64,000 nucleotides of DNA from Flavobacteriaceae bacterium CRH (lineage in GTDB: Bacteria; Bacteroidota; Bacteroidia; Flavobacteriales; Flavobacteriaceae), in NCBI GenBank assembly GCA_001507425.1, contig LMAJ01000005.1, positions 1-64,000 on the forward strand. The letters run 5' to 3'. Positions 16,453 through 24,546 of this stretch are shown here, one piece after another. The position numbers and the translations under genes are program-made. The stretch's first letter is position 1; each line of letters begins with the position of its first letter. Under the pieces are notes generated by a model that was not told the DNA's origin, did not search any database, and worked only from the letters and a program-made list of their open reading frames with translations.

Positions 16453-17421
16453 ATGAAAATCGAAACTTACATCGCGCAGTTATTGTATCGTTATCAGTGT
16501 ATAACGGTTCCTGGATTTGGAGCATTTCTAACAGAAATTCACCCTACTCACGTTAACGAAAGTACAAATTCGTTTTTTCCACCTAAAAAAACAATTTCAT
16601 TTAATGGCCTGTTGAAAAACAACGACGGACTATTAGCAAACCATATTGCTCTTGCAGAAAATACTTCTTACGGTTTTGCTGTAAGCGCTATTGCTTTTGA
16701 GGTTTTAACCTGGAAAAAAACATTAGAAGAATTTGGTACTTTAAACCTAAAAAACATTGGTGACATTCGTTTGAATGCCGATCAAAATATGGTTTTTACT
16801 CCAAACGATCAACATAACTATTTGTCAAGTTCTTTCGGATTAGGCCCGTTTGTTTCTCCTTTGGTAAAAAGAGAAATTTTCGAGAAAAATCTTGAAGCAC
16901 TTGAAGAAAGAGAAACTATCACTTTGAACGAAAACGAAGACGAAGTAAGATCTTCTAAATCGTATTTAAGATATGCTGCAATTTTTGTTTTAGGACTTGG
17001 AATTACCGGAAGTATTGGATATCCGTTATACCAAAATCAAATTGCAAACCAGACACTTATAGTAGAAAGTGCTGTTCAGAAAAAAGTAGAAAACAAAATA
17101 CAGGAAGCAACATTCTTAATTCAGAATCCTTTGCCGGCTGTAACACTTTCTGTTGATTCTGTAAAAACAGATGCTGTTGAAGCAAAAACGATGCCTTACC
17201 ACATTATGGCCGGAGCATTTAGAAGCGAGCAAAATGCAAAGAAAGCTTACGATCAGCTTATAAAAGACGGTTATAAAGCACGTATGCTTGGAGAAACCAA
17301 ACATGGCTTATTCCCAGTTATATACGGAAGTTATTCCACTATGGCTGAAGCTGAAAAAGCTCAAAAAGAAATTCAAAAAGGCGAAAATCCAGCTGCCTGG
17401 ATTTTAATCGAATCGTTATAA
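16453..17421 (+). CDS. HU-CCDC81-type and SPOR domain membrane protein
   Basis: 322 residues from ATG 16453. Residues about 1-60 resemble the HU-CCDC81 module of Bacteroidota (Y-I-A-Q-L-L-Y-R-Y-Q-C-I-T-V-P-G-F-G-A-F). A second module (about 65-125) contains F-G-T-L-N-L-K-N-I-G-D-I. One transmembrane helix lies near 180-200 (A-I-F-V-L-G-L-G-I-T-G). The C-terminal SPOR domain (about 250-320) has Y-H-I-M-A-G-A-F, Y-G-S-Y-S and A-W-I-L. SPOR domains bind denuded peptidoglycan at division sites, so this protein probably links an internal HU-like module to septal peptidoglycan. It is followed by its own terminator. Confidence 0.85.
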   Translation: MKIETYIAQLLYRYQCITVPGFGAFLTEIHPTHVNESTNSFFPPKKTISFNGLLKNNDGLLANHIALAENTSYGFAVSAIAFEVLTWKKTLEEFGTLNLKNIGDIRLNADQNMVFTPNDQHNYLSSSFGLGPFVSPLVKREIFEKNLEALEERETITLNENEDEVRSSKSYLRYAAIFVLGLGITGSIGYPLYQNQIANQTLIVESAVQKKVENKIQEATFLIQNPLPAVTLSVDSVKTDAVEAKTMPYHIMAGAFRSEQNAKKAYDQLIKDGYKARMLGETKHGLFPVIYGSYSTMAEAEKAQKEIQKGENPAAWILIESL

Positions 17422-17427
17422 AACTTC

Positions 17428-17459
17428 AAAACCTATTCTTATCGAGTAGGTTTTTTTTT
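17428..17459 (+). terminator. Terminator after the HU/SPOR gene
   Basis: aaaacctattc/gagtaggttttttttt hairpin with a nine-T tail. Confidence 0.85.
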
Positions 17460-17549
17460 GGCTTATTTTATCTAATAAAAAACTCAAACAGTTATTCTTT
17501 ATAACTCCAAACGTATACATTTGTTATTCTCAAATAACAATAATATACT

Positions 17550-18011
17550 ATGACTAAAACATTAAAATTACTATTTGGCCTGTTTCTTATCCTTAGTACT
17601 CAAAACTTTTATGCTCAGGAAATTACAACTACAAACAAGGCTCAAATCACATCAGAAAAGAAAGCGGCAAAAGAGGCTCAAAAAGCTGCTGATGAATATC
17701 ACAAAAAGCTGGATGACGAGCAGGACAAGCTTAAAGATGAACAAGCCAAACTAAAAAAAGAGCAAAAGAAAGTTGAAAAACGTCAGAAAGAATTAAAAAA
17801 TTCTGAAAGTGACATCAAAACAACTGAAAAGAAAATTGCCAAATTAGAATCTGAAAATCAAAAGATTGATGGAAAATTAAGTTCTCTTTCTGAAGAAGAT
17901 TCTCAAAAACAAAAAGTGAAAATCAAAAAGAATGAACTTGAGATTCAAAAGCTTAAATCTAAGCAAATAGATCAAAGAAAAAAACTGGATAAACTTCAGG
18001 CTCAAGTATAA
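17550..18011 (+). CDS. Periplasmic coiled-coil protein, 153 aa
   Basis: A signal peptide ends N-F-Y-A-Q. Everything after it is a charged coiled coil rich in Lys, Glu and Gln (E-K-K-A-A-K-E-A-Q-K-A, D-E-Q-D-K-L-K-D-E-Q-A-K-L, E-L-E-I-Q-K-L-K). No globular domain or catalytic residue was found. Similar short exported coiled-coil proteins are common in this phylum and generally unassigned. Monocistronic: a terminator precedes and another follows. Confidence 0.65.
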   Translation: MTKTLKLLFGLFLILSTQNFYAQEITTTNKAQITSEKKAAKEAQKAADEYHKKLDDEQDKLKDEQAKLKKEQKKVEKRQKELKNSESDIKTTEKKIAKLESENQKIDGKLSSLSEEDSQKQKVKIKKNELEIQKLKSKQIDQRKKLDKLQAQV

Positions 18012-18014
18012 AGC

Positions 18015-18049
18015 AAAAATCCTATTCGTTACGTGAATAGGATTTTTTT
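18015..18049. terminator. Terminator between convergent genes
   Basis: Stem aaaaatcctattc/gaataggattttt with flanking A and T runs, between the coiled-coil gene and a minus-strand gene ending at 18052. Confidence 0.9.
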
Positions 18050-18051
18050 GT

Positions 18052-18810
18052 TTAACGTGGAACAATTTTGGCATTTTGAAAGAGAATCTCTTTGCTATTT
18101 TGTGTGATAATTAATTTGGCCGGAGGTGAATCTCTTTCGCCTAAAACGATGATGTAGCATTCATAAACATAATTGCCTTTTTTGAATTCAAAATGTTGAT
18201 TACCACCTGTTCCATCCTGAAACCATTTTCCGTTAGTAATAATTAAATCAGGCTTTTCACTCATCGATTGTTTAAGCGACCACGAAGCATATCTGTAATT
18301 ATTGTTTCCTAAATCATCAATTCTGATTTTGAATTTTGAGGTTTCTAACACATATTGCGGTTCTTTAAACTTAGCAATTGAAGGATGCAATTTTGCTTTC
18401 TCTGTAGAAATCAACTTATTCTTAAGATTTTTTTCAAATTCAGATTGGTAATTAATAGCCATTAATCTCCCATCAAAATCTATCCAAATATCCCCGCTTC
18501 CGAGCATAATTCCGCGCCAACCCATTTCTGACCAATCTTTTGCAGGATTCGATTTGATGATTTCATTTTTCAGCGTAGCATCAAAAATCTGGTCGTATCT
18601 TTTTACAAATTCAGCTTTGTTTTTAATATCCGGAATGGGATAATCTCTTTTAAAAGGATATTTAATTATATTGGCAACAGCCTCTTTTTTGCCATTTTTT
18701 ACATTGTCAATAAATGCCTTAATGAACTTTTGATATTCTGGTTTTAAGTCCTGAGCACCAATATTTTGAGCTGAAAACACAAACAGTGCGATGTATATAA
18801 ACCTTCTCAT
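18052..18810 (-). CDS. Secreted hypothetical protein, 252 aa
   Basis: The signal peptide ends N-I-G-A-Q. Residues 25-130 look like a small stress-type fold with F-I-D-N-V-K-N-G-K-K and G-S-G-D-I-W-I-D-F-D-G, a motif seen in periplasmic NTF2-like proteins. Residues 150-250 form a second beta-rich part with Y-R-Y-A-S-W-S, G-N-Q-H-F-E-F and Y-V-Y-E-C-Y-I-I-V-L. I do not recognise a named family. Stand-alone on the minus strand; likely periplasmic. Confidence 0.6.
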   Translation of the reverse strand: MRRFIYIALFVFSAQNIGAQDLKPEYQKFIKAFIDNVKNGKKEAVANIIKYPFKRDYPIPDIKNKAEFVKRYDQIFDATLKNEIIKSNPAKDWSEMGWRGIMLGSGDIWIDFDGRLMAINYQSEFEKNLKNKLISTEKAKLHPSIAKFKEPQYVLETSKFKIRIDDLGNNNYRYASWSLKQSMSEKPDLIITNGKWFQDGTGGNQHFEFKKGNYVYECYIIVLGERDSPPAKLIITQNSKEILFQNAKIVPR

Positions 18811-18934
18811 ATTTTTCTATTTTACATAATGTTTTATTATTAATTCCAAATTTTAGATTTCTAAATCCTATAACCAAATTACAAAATCTAAAATTTAACC
18901 AAGGCTTCCTGGCTAAAAAATCAAAAATCAGTTA

Positions 18935-21214
18935 TCAATTTATACTGGCTTTAAACATTTTAAGTTCATCCCAGGTAAATTCATCTCCATGTTTTTCTTT
19001 TAAACCGTTTAGGGATTCTTCCTGATAAAACTCAAAAGCCTCTCTGAGCGCCAGGATTTTATCATAAGGTAAAACATCTGAAATTTCTACTTTCTTGGCC
19101 TGTATCAATTTAATCAAATGCATTTCAATGGTTTGTGCAGTAAGTTTTCGAATTCTCGCGATATCCTGAATCGAATTTTTTTCAAGCCATAAATCGTGGG
19201 TTTCTTCAACGGTTGTTTTCTTAACTGTTTTCGGTTCGTTTTTATCTAATTTTCTGGCCGTATATCGCACTGCAGGTTCTTCTGTTTTAAAAATATCGGT
19301 ATTCGCCATATTGAATTCCTCACGAATCTTTGCAACCTTGTCTAATTTGTAGTTTTTAATCGCTGTAGACGACAATTTCTCTTTAGAGATACTTTCACCA
19401 GCTACGACAATTTCTATAAGCAATTTAGCCTTCATTAAGCGCAAAACTGCTTTGGTTTGCAAATCATCAAGAAAAGCCAGTTCTTCATAAAACTCTTTTA
19501 CTTTTTTGAATTTCTGAATCTCGGCCATTTTATTCAATAGATCCGTAACCAGTTTGTCCATCGGTTTAAAAAAGTAATCGTAAGCCGCCATTACCCTTTC
19601 CTGCACAAAAAACAAGTCTACGGTTTCTTTATTGAAAATTTTATTGAGCTGATGAACGAATTTTTGAGATGGATCTACCAGTGCATCAATTGTTTCCAGA
19701 CGTTTGTGCGCCCAAACAGCATGTTTAGCTTTTTCTGAGTTTGCCGCATTTTCGTTATAACTAAAACGATGATTGCGCCATTCCTGCGCCAAATCTGTCC
19801 AATTAAAACTGTTAATCAAATAGTTATGAATAAAATTCTTGGTTTCAAAATGAAGTGAATTTTTTAAAACATCTTCGGTCGCTTTGTTCAAAGCATAATC
19901 CATGACATCCTGATCATTGGAAATGCCATTCATTTGCAACGCAGAAAGCAAAATAAGCCCGTTTAAGGAAGTTAAACGCGATAAAGCAACATATGCTTGT
20001 CCGGGCAAAAAAACTTGCGATACATCGAGCGCAGCTTTCTCAAAAGTTAATCCCTGACTTTTATGAACCGTAATTGCCCAGGCTAATTTTAACGGATAAT
20101 GTGCAAATGTGCCTAAAACTTCTTCTTCGACCTCTTTGGTAAGGTCATTTACTTTGTAGCGAATATTTTTCCACTCGTATTTTTCTACTTCAATGGTTTT
20201 GTTCTCTTCCGGAAAATGCACAAAGATTTCTTCAGGCGAAAGTGATTTTATAACGCCCATTTTTCCGTTGAAATATCTTTTTTCAAACGATAAATCGTTT
20301 TTAACAAACATAACCTGTGCGCCGACTTTAAGTTTTAGATTTTCTTCAACCGGAAAAATTTTTTCCGGAAAATCTCCCACTACAAAGGGCTGAAATGAAA
20401 ATTCATTTCCCTCTAAGTCATTAATTGCCTGCTCGTTCATCGAATCGGCTTTGGCATTATGCGTTGTAAGCGTAATATATCCCGGATTATTTTTTAAATC
20501 AAAATCAGGTTTAACATATTCGTTTAAAACCTGAATATCCTGTGGTGTGATCTGATTGTTTCGAAGATTGTTTAAAACTGAAATAAAAGTATCGTCAGAC
20601 TGACGGTAAATTTTAGATAATTCGATATATAGCGGCGGATTTTGTTGAATTACGTGCGAATGAAAGAAGAATTTTCCTTTGTAATAATTACGCAAGGTTC
20701 TCCATTCTTCATCACGAATTACGGGTGGTAATTGCAATAAATCGCCAATAAAAAGCACCTGAACGCCACCAAAAGCATGCGAATTTCTACGAACAGTCTG
20801 CATCATAAAGTCAATTGCATCCAGTAAATCAGCACGTAGCATACTGACTTCATCAATAATCAAAAGCTCCATGTTTTTGATCACATTACGCTTTACATTA
20901 TTCATTTTGAAGTGTCTGCGCAAGGTTTCTTTGTTTTCAAATTTTACCGTTTCTGTAAATTGAGAACTTTCATCGTAGGTTGGAATAAAGGCTGAAAACG
21001 GCAATTGAAACATCGAATGAATCGTTACTCCACCGGCATTTAGTGCAGCAATTCCGGTTGGAGCAACTACTACGGTGTTTTTGTGTGTTGTAGCGATTAT
21101 TTCGCGCAAAAGTGTTGTTTTTCCTGTACCTGCTTTACCAGTAAGAAAGATAGATTTTTGCGTTTGATTGATGAATTGTAAGGTATAAGCAGCTGCTTCT
21201 GAAAAGTTTTGCAT
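18935..21214 (-). CDS. Pif1/RecD-like SF1 DNA helicase with C-terminal HTH domain
   Basis: 759 residues. Walker A G-K-A-G-T-G-K-T-T is at about 26-34; motif Ia is V-V-A-P-T-G-I-A-A-L-N-A-G-G; Walker B is L-I-I-D-E-V-S-M-L near 117; motif III is F-I-G-D-L-L-Q-L-P-P near 155; late motifs are K-S-Q-G-L-T-F near 385 and Y-V-A-L-S-R near 408. These fit a Pif1/RecD2-type 5'-3' helicase. The C-terminal about 80 residues (S-I-Q-D-I-A-R-I-R-K-L-T-A-Q-T-I) form a helix-turn-helix like the one found at the end of Bacteroidota helicases. It probably acts on forks, G-rich DNA or recombination intermediates. Single gene. Confidence 0.85.
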   Translation of the reverse strand: MQNFSEAAAYTLQFINQTQKSIFLTGKAGTGKTTLLREIIATTHKNTVVVAPTGIAALNAGGVTIHSMFQLPFSAFIPTYDESSQFTETVKFENKETLRRHFKMNNVKRNVIKNMELLIIDEVSMLRADLLDAIDFMMQTVRRNSHAFGGVQVLFIGDLLQLPPVIRDEEWRTLRNYYKGKFFFHSHVIQQNPPLYIELSKIYRQSDDTFISVLNNLRNNQITPQDIQVLNEYVKPDFDLKNNPGYITLTTHNAKADSMNEQAINDLEGNEFSFQPFVVGDFPEKIFPVEENLKLKVGAQVMFVKNDLSFEKRYFNGKMGVIKSLSPEEIFVHFPEENKTIEVEKYEWKNIRYKVNDLTKEVEEEVLGTFAHYPLKLAWAITVHKSQGLTFEKAALDVSQVFLPGQAYVALSRLTSLNGLILLSALQMNGISNDQDVMDYALNKATEDVLKNSLHFETKNFIHNYLINSFNWTDLAQEWRNHRFSYNENAANSEKAKHAVWAHKRLETIDALVDPSQKFVHQLNKIFNKETVDLFFVQERVMAAYDYFFKPMDKLVTDLLNKMAEIQKFKKVKEFYEELAFLDDLQTKAVLRLMKAKLLIEIVVAGESISKEKLSSTAIKNYKLDKVAKIREEFNMANTDIFKTEEPAVRYTARKLDKNEPKTVKKTTVEETHDLWLEKNSIQDIARIRKLTAQTIEMHLIKLIQAKKVEISDVLPYDKILALREAFEFYQEESLNGLKEKHGDEFTWDELKMFKASIN

Positions 21215-21257
21215 TATGATTGTATTGAAAACTAAAAGTATGGTGTTTTTATAAAAG

Positions 21258-21294
21258 AAAAAAACCTAAATCTGAGTTAGATTTAGGTTTTTTT
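21258..21294 (-). terminator. Terminator after the OmpH/Skp-like gene
   Basis: aacctaaatct/agatttaggtt stem flanked by A and T runs, 24 nt after the stop at 21318 on the minus strand. Confidence 0.85.
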
Positions 21295-21317
21295 AAGTAG
21301 TTTAGTTAGTTTGGTAA

Positions 21318-21896
21318 TTATTTTTTTGCCTCTTCACCTTCTTTAACTGCTTTTGTTTCTGTTTTTGGTTCTGCTTTGTATTTGTCATTCAAAGCTTTAA
21401 TGATGTCTTTTGTGATATCATATTTTTCTTCTGCGTATAATACCGTTGCAGCATCACCAGTTCCGTAGATATAAGAATAACCGTTTTTCTTACCGTAATC
21501 TTTAATAAATTTCTTAACTCCGCTTACTAGAGAATCCATTTCAACTCCGCTTTCTTGTTGCAATTGTTGTGATAATTGTTGTTGAGCGTAGCCTAATTGT
21601 TGTTCTCTTTTTTGCAACTCTGAACCTCTTTGTTGTGCCCATTGTTGTCCGTTTGCCTGTGCCTGACTTTGAAAATTAGCAGCGTCTTGTTTAAAACGAG
21701 TAATTTCCGCTTGTAGCTGTCTTCCTTTTTCTTCTGCTTGAGCTTTATATTTAGCTTCAAGATCTTTTGCTTCAGTGTACTCTTTCATTAAAACTGAAGT
21801 ATCAACGTAAGCTGTTTTTACTTCCTTAACTTCTGCTGTTTTACCACATGAAACAACTAAAATTGAAAGTGCGATAATTACTAATGCTTTTTTCAT
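21318..21896 (-). CDS. OmpH/Skp-like periplasmic chaperone lipoprotein
   Basis: 192 residues. The lipobox V-V-S-C is at 14-17. The Skp/OmpH pattern follows: A-Y-V-D-T-S-V-L-M-K-E-Y near residue 29, a long coiled coil (about 40-125, with a Gln-rich stretch Q-Q-L-S-Q-Q-L-Q-Q), then K-K-F-I-K-D-Y-G-K-K-N-G-Y-S-Y-I near 140 and the closing D-I-T-K-D-I-I-K-A-L-N. Skp proteins hold unfolded outer-membrane proteins in the periplasm. A lipid-anchored version and a charged C-terminal tail are variations on the family. Monocistronic. Confidence 0.85.
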   Translation of the reverse strand: MKKALVIIALSILVVSCGKTAEVKEVKTAYVDTSVLMKEYTEAKDLEAKYKAQAEEKGRQLQAEITRFKQDAANFQSQAQANGQQWAQQRGSELQKREQQLGYAQQQLSQQLQQESGVEMDSLVSGVKKFIKDYGKKNGYSYIYGTGDAATVLYAEEKYDITKDIIKALNDKYKAEPKTETKAVKEGEEAKK

Positions 21897-22021
21897 TTTC
21901 TAAATTTCTAATTTTTTTAAAGTAATAAAGACAAAAATATAAAAAAATAAATAGCATCAACATAAAGTTTAAAAAATGCTATAATTTTATGATATTGATT
22001 TTATTTATAGACTAAAATGTT

Positions 22022-22141
22022 ACTATAAAATATCACTATTAAAAGTGGCTTTCATAGCTTTTGTTACAGTTGTTTTCTCAAAAAATACAATACAAACCCT
22101 CAATTTACTAAAGAAAACGCCTTAAATACGCTTATTTTATA
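22022..22141 (+). repeat. 120-bp diverged direct repeat, copy 1
   Basis: Opens with actataaaatatcactatta followed by aaagtg. The same 26 bases open copy 2 at 22440, and both end at gcttatttta. The middle parts match partly (catagctttt, gttttctcaaaaa). Confidence 0.7.
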
Positions 22142-22439
22142 TTTTGATCCTTTTTTCGTCTATAATCTGCCTAAACGTTTTTGGATTTAAGCTTTTGGAT
22201 TTGATGAAAAATATTCTTTTTAAAATTTTGCTTTTAGTCGAAAAATTGAAACTAATTTTTTTATTGAACTTTTTTTAAAATTTCATTTTTTGAGAAACAA
22301 AAAAGTGAAAGACAAAAAACAAAAATCTCGCATTTTTTTGTTCAGTGAAATCCAAAATTGAAAATTGAAAAAAACAAGAAAAAATTTTAAAAAAAGCAGC
22401 AATTTCAAGGTATTAGTTTTCTTTATGGATGCAAAAAAA

Positions 22440-22559
22440 ACTATAAAATATCACTATTAAAAGTGACTTCCATAGCTTTTATTAGAGGTGATTTCTTAAA
22501 AAAGATGATATTTCTCCTCACCAGAGCTAAAAAAAACCTCGGAAACGCGCTTATTTTAC
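22440..22559 (+). repeat. 120-bp diverged direct repeat, copy 2
   Basis: Same length and ends as copy 1, offset exactly 418 bp. It abuts the stop of the methyltransferase gene (22563). Confidence 0.7.
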
Positions 22560-22562
22560 GTT

Positions 22563-23411
22563 TTAGCTGTTTTTTAGGACATAAATGTGAGATGAATACT
22601 CTTTTGTTTTGCTTGCTTTTATATTTGATCGTAAACCAACAAAAAATGCACTGATATAGTTCATTTTTCCGGTTTTGTATTTTTCAGATAAAAGGCTCAC
22701 GTAAAAAGAATCAAATTTCATCGGAAGGACTTTTTCTAACTTCATGTCAACTTTTTCAAAAAGCGACTGAATCGCTTTTTTTGAAAAATGCCAAAAATGA
22801 ATTGGCACATCAAAAGCTGCCCAAAACTCATTGTAATGTTTTGCGTCGTAAGATTTAAAATTTGGAACCGCAACAATTAAAGTTCCAGTTGGTTTTAGCA
22901 AACGCTTTAATTCCTGGATTTGCAATTCTAAATTTGGAACGTGTTCTAAAACGTGCCACATTGTAATCACGTCAAAAGAATTATTTTCGAGATCGCTAAT
23001 TTCGTCCACAAATGAAATTCCTTTTTGTGTTGCAATATTTTTTGCTCGTTCGCTTGGTTCTACTCCAACTGTTTCCCAACCGTCATTTTTTGCCGTTAAT
23101 AAAAAATCTCCGGTTCCGGCACCAATATCTAAAATTCTTCCTTTTTGAGATTGTTCTCCGTTGATCAGATTCAATTTATTTTTCAGCGCAATATTTTTTA
23201 CGAAATGATACGCTTTTTCAAATAAGGACCGTTTATTATCTGTGTGCGAAATATAATCTTCGCTTTCGTAATATCTTCCCAAATTTTCTAAATCGGGTTG
23301 CGGAGATGTAATCAACATGTCTAAATTTTCGTCATAATACAAATCGAAAATTTCTTTAGAAACAGAATGGTCTTTTACAGTAAGAAAATGTTTTTTATTT
23401 AAAACGTCCAT
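22563..23411 (-). CDS. SAM-dependent methyltransferase, class I
   Basis: 282 residues. SAM-binding motif I is I-L-D-I-G-A-G-T-G-D-F near 93; the acidic end of strand 2 is V-G-V-E-P-S near 115; motif II is D-V-I-T-M-W-H-V-L-E-H-V near 148; then L-K-P-T-G-T-L-I-V-A-V-P-N near 178. The N-terminal F-L-T-V-K-D-H-S-V-S-K-E-I-F plus Y-Y-x-S-E-D-Y-I-S-H is seen in Bacteroidota methyltransferases that act near surface polysaccharide or ubiquinone-type pathways. The substrate cannot be read from sequence. Monocistronic, after a GNAT gene on the same strand with a terminator between. Confidence 0.8.
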   Translation of the reverse strand: MDVLNKKHFLTVKDHSVSKEIFDLYYDENLDMLITSPQPDLENLGRYYESEDYISHTDNKRSLFEKAYHFVKNIALKNKLNLINGEQSQKGRILDIGAGTGDFLLTAKNDGWETVGVEPSERAKNIATQKGISFVDEISDLENNSFDVITMWHVLEHVPNLELQIQELKRLLKPTGTLIVAVPNFKSYDAKHYNEFWAAFDVPIHFWHFSKKAIQSLFEKVDMKLEKVLPMKFDSFYVSLLSEKYKTGKMNYISAFFVGLRSNIKASKTKEYSSHIYVLKNS

Positions 23412-23447
23412 TTTTAATTTTAAGTGTTTTTTGGTTTAATTCTATAG

Positions 23448-23485
23448 CAAACCCTAAAAGTGAAAATTTTCATTTTTAGGGTTTG
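23448..23485 (-). terminator. Terminator after the GNAT gene
   Basis: caaaccctaaaagtgaaaa / ttttcatttttagggtttg: 19-bp near-perfect stem immediately downstream of the minus-strand GNAT. Confidence 0.85.
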
Positions 23486-23503
23486 TTTATTTCTATGTTT
23501 TAT

Positions 23504-23968
23504 TTATCGTGTCCAATTTATTTTTACGCCCGACATTTTTTCATTTTCAATTCTTATTTCAGTCAAAATTGTAAAACCGTTTTTGATGTAAAATGGCATT
23601 GGCGATTTATAAAAAGTTTCATTTTGTTTTACTTCATTTTCATGATCAATAACCCAACCGTTCAAACTTGTATTATTCTTTTTTAATTCATTTATCAAAA
23701 GTGAACCATTTCCTTTTCCTTGTACTTGAGAATCTAAAATTATTGCAAACCAATCTTCATTTTCTCTTAAAAATGTAAAAGCCCATCCGTTGATTTTTTC
23801 AGAATCATCGATGAGTAAATAATGCTTTGTATTTGAAAGTCCATTTAAGTACAGTTCAAAATCGGCCATAGTTTTACAATTCAATCTTGATGGATATTCT
23901 TCATTCCAAAGTTCACGTAAAACTTCTTTTTCTTTATCTGATAAAATTTCTGTTTCAACAATTCTCAT
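23504..23968 (-). CDS. GNAT-family N-acetyltransferase
   Basis: 154 residues with one GNAT fold. The acetyl-CoA loop appears as Q-V-Q-G-K-G-N-G-S-L-L near 93-103, after the strand W-F-A-I-I-L-D-S. The N-terminal region E-V-L-R-E-L-W-N-E-E-Y-P is typical of the substrate side. The C-terminal Y-K-S-P-M-P-F-Y-I-K-N-G-F-T-I-L ends the fold normally. The acceptor is unknown. Upstream of the start lies the left part of the parS-like cluster. Confidence 0.8.
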   Translation of the reverse strand: MRIVETEILSDKEKEVLRELWNEEYPSRLNCKTMADFELYLNGLSNTKHYLLIDDSEKINGWAFTFLRENEDWFAIILDSQVQGKGNGSLLINELKKNNTSLNGWVIDHENEVKQNETFYKSPMPFYIKNGFTILTEIRIENEKMSGVKINWTR

Positions 23969-24030
23969 AAATGGAATTTTTGATTTAGATTGATGATTTT
24001 AGATGAACTAAAAGATCAAAAAAATTAAAT

Positions 24031-24046
24031 CGTTTCACGTGGAACA
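24031..24046. other. parS-like site 1
   Basis: cgtttcacgtggaaca, CACGTG core at 24036-24041. The widely conserved ParB-binding consensus is TGTTNCACGTGAAACA; this has two differences. Confidence 0.65.
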
Positions 24047-24234
24047 ATTTCAAATATAAACTATCGAACTCAGATGACTCGGATTCCCTAAAAGCGAAAA
24101 AGCGGATAAAAACCGATCTTTCAAATTGCAAATATAATACTAAACAAGAAACAGTTTTTATCTGCGTCTTTACGATGTAAATCCGTTTCCTATGTGTTTA
24201 ATTTTTCAAGACAGTTTAATATAATGAAATGATA

Positions 24235-24250
24235 AGTTTCACGTGGAACA
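24235..24250. other. parS-like site 2
   Basis: agtttcacgtggaaca, core CACGTG at 24240-24245; two differences from the consensus. Confidence 0.65.
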
Positions 24251-24270
24251 TCAAACAATTATTTTTTTAT

Positions 24271-24361
24271 TGTAGAGACGCACTGCTATTCGTCTTTGTT
24301 TCAATAGACCTTTTAGCAAATTATATACTTTGTTTTAGATGCACTGCTGTGCATCTCTACA
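24271..24361. repeat. REP-like inverted repeat (TGTAGAGACGCAC type)
   Basis: Left arm 24271-24295 begins tgtagagacgcactgct; right arm 24337-24361 ends agcagtgc-type sequence and ctctaca, a close reverse complement. This GTAGAGAC(G/A)CACTGC palindrome resembles a dispersed element I associate with Flavobacterium genomes. It lies between parS-like sites 2 and 3. Confidence 0.6.
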
Positions 24362-24413
24362 TGATAATGCATGTCTATAAATTGAATACATTTTCAGATT
24401 TAAACAATCTAAC

Positions 24414-24429
24414 AATTCCACGTGGAACT
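24414..24429. other. parS-like site 3
   Basis: aattccacgtggaact, core at 24419-24424; a symmetric variant with weaker outer bases. Confidence 0.55.
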
Positions 24430-24472
24430 AATCAATTTTTAGATTCATAAATGATCTAAAATAATCCAAAAT

Positions 24473-24488
24473 AGTTTCACGTGGAACA
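24473..24488. other. parS-like site 4
   Basis: agtttcacgtggaaca, identical to site 2, core at 24478-24483. Confidence 0.65.
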
Positions 24489-24546
24489 ATCGCAATTAAA
24501 CATCACAACAAACAATCTAAAATCTAAACTCAGAAATCTAAAATTC

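Larger units (their letters stand above)
21897..22562. other. Long AT-rich intergenic region with a duplicated element
   Basis: About 665 bp without a supportable gene. It contains two diverged 120-bp direct repeats (listed separately) and, between them, a very A/T-rich 300-bp segment with runs of A and T. The plus-strand frame at 22463-22654 arises from the second repeat plus antisense methyltransferase sequence and is not credited. Confidence 0.5.
23969..24546. other. Intergenic region carrying the left part of the parS-like cluster
   Basis: About 580 bp between a GNAT and mnmG. It contains four 16-bp parS-like sites, a 91-bp REP-like inverted repeat and a short palindromic AT-rich stretch (24100-24180). 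No credible coding frame. Confidence 0.6.

Noticed and set aside
18050..18065. Half of a parS-like site (aacgtggaac) giving F-H-V-K-Q in an antisense frame
   Set aside because: Lacks the CACGTG core (aacgtg instead), and it is isolated. Not counted in the array.
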